Part shown: positions 58,182 through 63,331 of the stretch, piece by piece
Layout of the letters: each line of letters opens with the position of its first letter
Position numbering within the stretch: position 1 is the stretch's first letter
DNA from: Terriglobia bacterium
GTDB taxonomy: Bacteria; Acidobacteriota; Terriglobia; Terriglobales; Acidobacteriaceae
NCBI GenBank assembly: GCA_020073395.1
Contig: JAIQFF010000010.1
Span: 1 to 63,331 of the forward strand
Direction of reading: 5' to 3'
DNA: 63,331 nt
Translations under genes and position numbers: made by a program
The notes under the pieces: generated by a model
Databases searched by the model: none
Told to the model about the DNA's origin: nothing
What the model saw: the letters and a program-made list of their open reading frames with translations, nothing else

Positions 58182-59279
58182 CTAGATAGAGCCCTTGGCG
58201 CTGGTGGAGTAAGCGAAGCGGTCGCTCTGTGCCCCAATCTGTCGCCGCAGATCTCCCCAGATATTCTCCGGCATGGTGAGAAAAACCTTGACCACCTGCG
58301 GATCGAATTGCCGCCCCGACCAGCGTTCGATTTCTTCCCGCGCCGCCTGCAGGGACTGGGCGGGACGATACGGGCGATCCGAAGTGATGGCATCCAGCGT
58401 GTCCGCCACCGAGAACATGCGGGCCCCCAAAGGAATCTGGTCGCCTTTTAGGCCGCGAGGGTACCCGGTCCCGTCGAAGCGCTCCTGATGGGAATAGACG
58501 ATCTCGGCTGCCTCCGTCAGAAACGGGATCCGGCTCAGGATCTGGTAGCCGTGGTAACAGTGCTCCCGCATGATGGTGATCTCGTCCGGAGTCAGGGCTC
58601 CGGGCTTGGTCAGGATCTTATCCGGAATCGCCATCTTACCGATATCGTGCAAAAACGCTCCCCGAGCGATCACGTCAATCTGACTCTTGGGCAGGCCCAT
58701 GGCCCGGGCGATGGCAATGGTGAACGCGGTGACGCGGCGGGAGTGGCCTTCAGTCTCCGCATCTTTTAAATCGAGGGCGCCACCCAGGGCTTCGAGAGTG
58801 ATGTCGTAGGAACGCTCCAGATCAGCCAGGGTCTTCTTCAGTTGTTCCGTGCGGGCCGCTACCAGCGATTCCAGACTGGTCTGGTAGGCGCGATTCTCCA
58901 GCTTCAAACGGCGATTCTCCAGCGCCCGGCGGACGGTAGCCAAAAGCTGTTCGCGTTCGAAGGGCTTCAGCAGGTAGTCATACGCGCCATTGCGGATCGC
59001 AGCCAGTGCAACCGAAATATCGTGCACCGCCGTGACCATCACTACCGGCATTTCGGGAAAACGTTCTTTGGTTCTTTCCAGAAGACCGATGCCGTCCAGG
59101 TTCGCCATCATCAGGTCGGACAGCATGAGCTCGAAATCCTCACCGGATTCGAGCAACGCCAGCGCTTCCATCCCGGAACCCGCTTGCCGGCACTTGTAGC
59201 CCGCGGTCGTCAGCATGGAAGAGACAATCTCGCGGATGGTCTCCTCGTCGTCAACAACCAGGATGCGATCAACTGGCAT
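58182..59279 (-). CDS. HD-GYP response regulator, c-di-GMP phosphodiesterase
   Basis: 365 residues. Receiver domain (VVDDEETIRE, LMLSDLMMANLDGIGLL, YLLKPFE), a coiled coil at about 125-165, then an HD-GYP domain: TEGHSRRVTAFTIAIARAMG, FLHDIGKMAIPDKIL, then HQERFDGTGYPRGLKG with the GYP loop. It should hydrolyse c-di-GMP to pGpG or GMP when phosphorylated. A hybrid kinase gene is divergent next to it, a plausible partner. Confidence 0.93.
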   Translation of the reverse strand: MPVDRILVVDDEETIREIVSSMLTTAGYKCRQAGSGMEALALLESGEDFELMLSDLMMANLDGIGLLERTKERFPEMPVVMVTAVHDISVALAAIRNGAYDYLLKPFEREQLLATVRRALENRRLKLENRAYQTSLESLVAARTEQLKKTLADLERSYDITLEALGGALDLKDAETEGHSRRVTAFTIAIARAMGLPKSQIDVIARGAFLHDIGKMAIPDKILTKPGALTPDEITIMREHCYHGYQILSRIPFLTEAAEIVYSHQERFDGTGYPRGLKGDQIPLGARMFSVADTLDAITSDRPYRPAQSLQAAREEIERWSGRQFDPQVVKVFLTMPENIWGDLRRQIGAQSDRFAYSTSAKGSI

Positions 59280-59413
59280 GATTTTCTATTAGACTACGGC
59301 CAATTCTACCGTAGTTCCGAGATTCCGAAAGTAACCAGAAGGTCAGGGAAAGCCCATTGGCCATTCGGGGAATCGTGCTATTAAGGGAGTGAGCGCTTAC
59401 CCCCCTGGTTGCG

Positions 59414-62400
59414 ATGAATCTATTGAGCTTCTCTACCTGGCTTGCGGTGAGGGACATTACTGTCCCCGGTCTGACGTCACAGGAGTCGGCGGCCCTGCTC
59501 CTGCTGGCCGCCAGCCTGCTGGTTTTCCGCGCGTTTCGCGAGCGCTATCTGCTGATCTGGACTCTGGGCTGGCTGGCCTACTTCGTCTCTCGCTGGACCC
59601 TTGCGGAACATGCTGCCGGACCGGTCCCGGCCTACCTGATCGCGATCTCACAAGCCGAGTTTGTCCTGGCGGTCTGCCTCTTCGCCGCGGCCATCTTCGT
59701 CTATACCCATGCCCGTGGGTTGCTCCTGCCCCTGATGCTGATCACGTTGACGGTCATGGGCTTTGCCGTGGGGCGCATCTGGCTCTGGCCGCAGTCGATC
59801 ACCCTGCGCGTGGCCCTGGAAGTGGCCTACCGTATCGTCGCCGTAACCGCTGCCTACCGGTTGATTCGGTACCGCTGGGCGCGCTGGGAAATAGGCCCGT
59901 GGCTGCTCAGTATCAGCATGCTGTGCCTGCATCTCCAATGGGCCCCCATCACTTCACGCCTGCCGGCCGGGTCCAACCTGATGGTAAGCCTGCTTGCCGG
60001 GCTGAGCATGCTGCTCCTGGTTTTCGATGACTACAAGTTGCATATGCGCCGTTTGGGCGTAGTGAACGCGCTCACGACCAGCATCACTCGTGCACAACAG
60101 CATGGGCCCATCATGGCCACTGCCCTCGAAGAACTCAAAGGGCTCATGCGTGCCAAGGCAGCCTGGTTCCGCTTGCTCGAAGCCGATCGCATGGTGATTG
60201 CCCAGCAGATCGGGCTTTCCAATGGCTTCCTCCAGGACCGCCTATCCGTCCCCCTGGACGACGACTTTGAACGCACCCTCGGCGGCACCGTGCCGGTGGT
60301 GCTGGTGACCTCCGCCGCCTCCGAAACCGTCCGCCCCTATCTCAAGCAGGAAGGATTTCATCATGTTGTGATGGTGCCGGTGCTGGGCAAGAAGTCAGTC
60401 ATCGGGACCCTGGCTCTGGGCGGCGCTCACCGCCTCCACTACTCTCCCGACGAAATGGAATTTCTCGTTACCACGGCCCATCAGTTGGGTCTGGCGGTCG
60501 AAAACCTGCGCCTGGTGGAGCAGATTTTGCGCTCCCATCGCCAGTGGACCAACACCTTCGACTCCATCCATGACCTGGTCCTGCTGCACGACTCTGAATT
60601 TCGCGTAATGAAGGCCAACCACGCGCTGCTGGAACGTCTCAACCAGGCGCCTGCCGACGTCGTGGGCCAGCTTTGCGAAGCCGTGCTCCCCCACAATCGC
60701 GGGCAGTGGAAAGGCTGTCCCTACTGTGGACATCCCGAGGAGGGCTTTCACGAAGGGCCCGATCCCGGCTTTGGTGGCTTCTCCATGGTTTCAACGTCTT
60801 CGTACGTGGAGCAGGGAAGCAAGCAGAAAGGCACCATTCACGTTGTGCGCGACACCACCGACCGGCGCATCGCCGAAGAGAAATACCGCCTGCTCTTCGA
60901 ACAGGTGCAGGAAGGCGTTTTCGTGGCCACCCCGGAGGGCAAACTGCTCGATTGCAATGACGCCTTCATTCGCATGCTGGGACACGGCAGCCGCGAAGAA
61001 GTGTTGGCCCTGAACGTGGACGCCGAGCTTTACGCCTCCCACGAACAGCGTCAAGTGTTCCGGCGCGAAGTGGAACTGCACAACTACGTCCGCAACTTTG
61101 AAGTCACCCTGCGCCGCAAGGACGGCACCCTGCTCACCGCCATGGAGAGCAGTTTCGCCACCCGTAACGCGGAAGGCAAGATCGAGCGCTACCAGGGCTT
61201 CCTGCTCGATATGACGGAAAAGAAGCGCGCCGAAGACGAAATCCGCCGCCGCAACCGCGAACTCAACGCCTTGAATGCCATGGCGGTCATCGCCACCCAA
61301 TCCTTCGACCTGGACGAAATTCTCAACCTCACGCTCCGCCAGGTGATCACGCTGCTTGGCGCCGAAACCGGTTCCATCTATCTCTGCGATCTGGACGAAA
61401 CCACATTCCGCCGCCGCGCCGGATGGGGCCAGCGTAGTGCCGAACGCGCCCGCCTCTCCGAAGTCAAGTTCACCGAAGGCTTTGGCGAGTTGGTCACCCG
61501 CTCCCGCACCGAAGTCATCACCACCGACTACTTGCCGCATCTCCCATCCCAGGTGGCGGAATTCATTCGCGCCGACGGTCTGGCCTCCTGGATCTGGGTG
61601 TTACTGTGGGGAAAAGACATACCCATCGGCATCATGGGCATCAGCAGCCGCGAGAGCCGCGAGTACACCAGCAACGACGAAAGCCTGCTGGTTGCCATTG
61701 GCCGGCAACTATCCACCACCATTGAGAAGGTCCGCCTCTACGAGGAAACCTGCCGCGCCTATGAAGACTTACGCCGCGCCCAGGAACAATTGCTGCAAAG
61801 CGAAAAGATGTCGGCAGTAGGACAGCTGATCGCCGGCGTCGCGCATGAACTCAACAACCCGCTGACCGCCATTCTCGGCTACGCTCAGTTGCTCGAAAGT
61901 GAAGGCCTGGGAGAACGTGCGGCCGACTTCGTCAGCAAGCTCTTCAAGCAGGCCCAGCGCACTCACCGGGTAGTGCAGAACCTGCTGTCCTTCGCCCGCC
62001 AGCGCAAGCCCCAAAAAGAGCAGGTCGACATTTGCAAGGTGCTGGACGAAACCCTGGCCCTGCGCGACTACGACCTCAAGGTGAACGACATCAAGGTGGA
62101 GCGCGAGATCGAGGCCGAAATTCCGCCGGTCACCGCCGACCCTCACCAGCTTGAGCAGGTTTTTCTCAACATCATCAATAACGGCGTGGACGCCATGCTG
62201 GAATCAGGCCGCGTCGGCACTCTCAAGGTTCGGGTTTACGCGCAGGAGGGAACTGTAGTCACTGAATTTCAGGATTCCGGTCCCGGCATCAAGGAGCCGA
62301 ACCGCATCTTCGATCCTTTCTACACTACCAAGAGTGTAGGCAAAGGCACTGGGCTCGGCCTCAGCATCTGTTACGGCATCATCAAGGAACACGGAGGAGA

Positions 62401-62908
62401 CATTTCCGCGCGCAACCGGGAAGATGGCGGGGCCATCATCGAAGTGCGTCTCCCTGCTAACGACCGCGCCGGCGCTCCCGAACCCGTCTTGTCTCCTTCT
62501 TCGCGAAAGTCCGTCATCGAGGGCAGCGTCCTCCTCGTCGAAGACGAAGAGGCTGTCCTCGAATTCGAGCGCGATGTCCTGGCCGGCGCCGGAGCCAAAG
62601 TCGTAACCCTGATGAACGGCGACGAAGTGAAGGCCCGACTGCTGCAGGAATCGTTCGACGCCATGATCATCGACGGCAAGATGGCCAATGGATGGAACAC
62701 CCCCGATGTTTACCGATGGATCGCAGAAAATCGCCCGGGCCTGGAAAAACACCTAATGTTCACGTTCTCCAGTGTCCTGGAGCCCGAAATCCGCTCCTTC
62801 CTGCACGACAACAACATCCCCTACCTGGTGAAACCCTTCGAGGTCGGCGACCTGATTTCGCAGGCCCGCCGCCTGCTGCAAAAAACCCAAGCCGCCGTAG
62901 CCGGCTAA
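59414..62908 (+). CDS. Large hybrid sensor histidine kinase
   Basis: 1164 residues. Order: about seven transmembrane helices (1-205), GAF (225-370), PAS with a CPYC motif (385-490), PAS (495-610), GAF (630-775), HisKA with His 811 (LIAGVAHELNNPLTAILGYA), HATPase (900-1020, VFLNIINNGVDAM, GLGLSICYGI) and a C-terminal receiver with Asp 1087 (FDAMIIDGKMANGW). The receiver end reads VKPFEVGDLIS. No clear ribosome site precedes the ATG. Sits divergent from the HD-GYP gene and could feed it. Confidence 0.92.
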   Translation: MNLLSFSTWLAVRDITVPGLTSQESAALLLLAASLLVFRAFRERYLLIWTLGWLAYFVSRWTLAEHAAGPVPAYLIAISQAEFVLAVCLFAAAIFVYTHARGLLLPLMLITLTVMGFAVGRIWLWPQSITLRVALEVAYRIVAVTAAYRLIRYRWARWEIGPWLLSISMLCLHLQWAPITSRLPAGSNLMVSLLAGLSMLLLVFDDYKLHMRRLGVVNALTTSITRAQQHGPIMATALEELKGLMRAKAAWFRLLEADRMVIAQQIGLSNGFLQDRLSVPLDDDFERTLGGTVPVVLVTSAASETVRPYLKQEGFHHVVMVPVLGKKSVIGTLALGGAHRLHYSPDEMEFLVTTAHQLGLAVENLRLVEQILRSHRQWTNTFDSIHDLVLLHDSEFRVMKANHALLERLNQAPADVVGQLCEAVLPHNRGQWKGCPYCGHPEEGFHEGPDPGFGGFSMVSTSSYVEQGSKQKGTIHVVRDTTDRRIAEEKYRLLFEQVQEGVFVATPEGKLLDCNDAFIRMLGHGSREEVLALNVDAELYASHEQRQVFRREVELHNYVRNFEVTLRRKDGTLLTAMESSFATRNAEGKIERYQGFLLDMTEKKRAEDEIRRRNRELNALNAMAVIATQSFDLDEILNLTLRQVITLLGAETGSIYLCDLDETTFRRRAGWGQRSAERARLSEVKFTEGFGELVTRSRTEVITTDYLPHLPSQVAEFIRADGLASWIWVLLWGKDIPIGIMGISSRESREYTSNDESLLVAIGRQLSTTIEKVRLYEETCRAYEDLRRAQEQLLQSEKMSAVGQLIAGVAHELNNPLTAILGYAQLLESEGLGERAADFVSKLFKQAQRTHRVVQNLLSFARQRKPQKEQVDICKVLDETLALRDYDLKVNDIKVEREIEAEIPPVTADPHQLEQVFLNIINNGVDAMLESGRVGTLKVRVYAQEGTVVTEFQDSGPGIKEPNRIFDPFYTTKSVGKGTGLGLSICYGIIKEHGGDISARNREDGGAIIEVRLPANDRAGAPEPVLSPSSRKSVIEGSVLLVEDEEAVLEFERDVLAGAGAKVVTLMNGDEVKARLLQESFDAMIIDGKMANGWNTPDVYRWIAENRPGLEKHLMFTFSSVLEPEIRSFLHDNNIPYLVKPFEVGDLISQARRLLQKTQAAVAG

Positions 62909-62919
62909 AAATGTAGACG

Positions 62920-62964
62920 CGAGCGTCCTCGCTCGTGTCACTGTTTGTGTAGCGCCGGCGCTAC
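62920..62964. repeat. Palindromes after the hybrid kinase gene
   Basis: CGAGCG-tcct-CGCTCG (about 62922-62937) is followed by GTAGCGCCGGCGCTAC (62949-62964, fully self-complementary). The second ends 5 bp before the ArsR-type stop. Together they probably separate two convergent transcripts. Confidence 0.55.
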
Positions 62965-62969
62965 AAACC

Positions 62970-63269
62970 TCAAAGACCTTTCCGCAGCGACCGTCCAAAC
63001 GTCCGCAACGCCGCTTCATTCCGCCGATACCAAACCCAGAGCCCAAGCTTCTTGGCCTCGACCACCCCGGCCTTGGTCAGGATCGCCATATGATGAGAAA
63101 TCGTAGGCTGTGACAGGTGAATGCGCTGCTCAATATCCGAAGCGCACAACCCCACGTCCTTGCCAATCGAACATCCCCCCTGTTCCTTAAGTGCACGCAA
63201 AATCCGCCGTCGGGTCGGGTCAGCGATAGCATGCAGAATACGATCCAGTTCCTGCTCCGAATGACTCAT
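62970..63269 (-). CDS. ArsR-family transcription regulator
   Basis: 99 residues. The winged-helix HTH reads LHAIADPTRRRILRALKEQG, then IHLSQPTISHHMAILTKAGV and EAKKLGLWVWYRRNEAA, the standard ArsR fold. One Cys-rich stretch (GGCSIGKDVGLCASD) lies between helices and might bind metal, but the ELCVC(D)L motif of ArsR is absent. The ATG at 63269 is preferred to one two codons upstream. The target gene would lie right of the window. Confidence 0.85.
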   Translation of the reverse strand: MSHSEQELDRILHAIADPTRRRILRALKEQGGCSIGKDVGLCASDIEQRIHLSQPTISHHMAILTKAGVVEAKKLGLWVWYRRNEAALRTFGRSLRKGL

Positions 63270-63331
63270 CCGCAAGCAATAAACCCCGAATCGACAGATG
63301 TCAATATACGGACGTCAGACCTCGGACCTCA

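Noticed and set aside
1..63331. CRISPR arrays, tRNA or rRNA genes, transposases and phage genes
   Set aside because: I looked for repeat-spacer arrays, cloverleaf-like stretches and integrase or transposase motifs and saw none. Inverted repeats present are short palindromes.

Overview
The window is 63.3 kb of a GC-rich, Gram-negative-type chromosome. The organism has P- and L-rings, many NtrC-type sigma-54 activators, SIMPL and DUF1343 (NamZ) proteins, and many short intergenic palindromes. This points to Acidobacteriota (Koribacter/Terriglobia-like). That placement is inference; there is no rRNA gene to settle it.

About two thirds (1-43 kb) is one flagellar island. On the minus strand, a kinase and an NtrC-type regulator head a gene train of flgB-flgC-fliE-fliF-fliG-fliH-fliI-fliJ-fliK-flgD-flgE-fliN-fliO-fliP, which runs off the left edge. 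Then come a regulatory block (a sigma-54 activator without a DNA-binding domain, a degenerate kinase, an OmpR-type regulator, a PilZ protein), the stator pair motA-motB, and sugar or methyl transferases that probably modify flagellin. Next are a second NtrC-type regulator with a dead receiver, a CheY-like protein, an exported protein, a conserved protein of unknown function and a diguanylate cyclase. A second stator pair with flbD follows. Facing it are fliC-flaG-fliD-fliS, and then flgF-flgG-flgA-flgH-flgI-flgJ-flgM-flgN-flgK-flgL on the minus strand.

Read by eye, the spaces between these genes carry two promoter classes. Sigma-54 type -24/-12 elements (TGGC-N8-TTGC with exact spacing) precede fliN, the head kinase, the OmpR-type regulator, both glycosyltransferase units (divergent) and the diguanylate cyclase, with weaker ones before fliK and flgF. 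Sigma-28 type elements (TAAAG...RCCGATAA) precede flgM (an exact consensus), flbD-motAB2, the exported protein, possibly fliC and pilZ, and one lies antisense to fliJ. This describes a layered flagellar programme in which glycosylation and c-di-GMP genes are wired into the sigma-54 tier.

The right third (43-63 kb) is housekeeping and accessory: two DUF1801 proteins, an esterase-like hydrolase with TPRs, an amidohydrolase, murA, and a cell-wall recycling group (murQ, an AmiE-like serine hydrolase, a two-gene small-protein cassette, and a fused AmiE-NamZ protein). Small exported proteins, a SIMPL protein, an HD-GYP response regulator, a large hybrid kinase and an ArsR-type repressor complete it. 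This part is rich in palindromic intergenic repeats. I saw no tRNA, rRNA, CRISPR array, transposase or phage gene.
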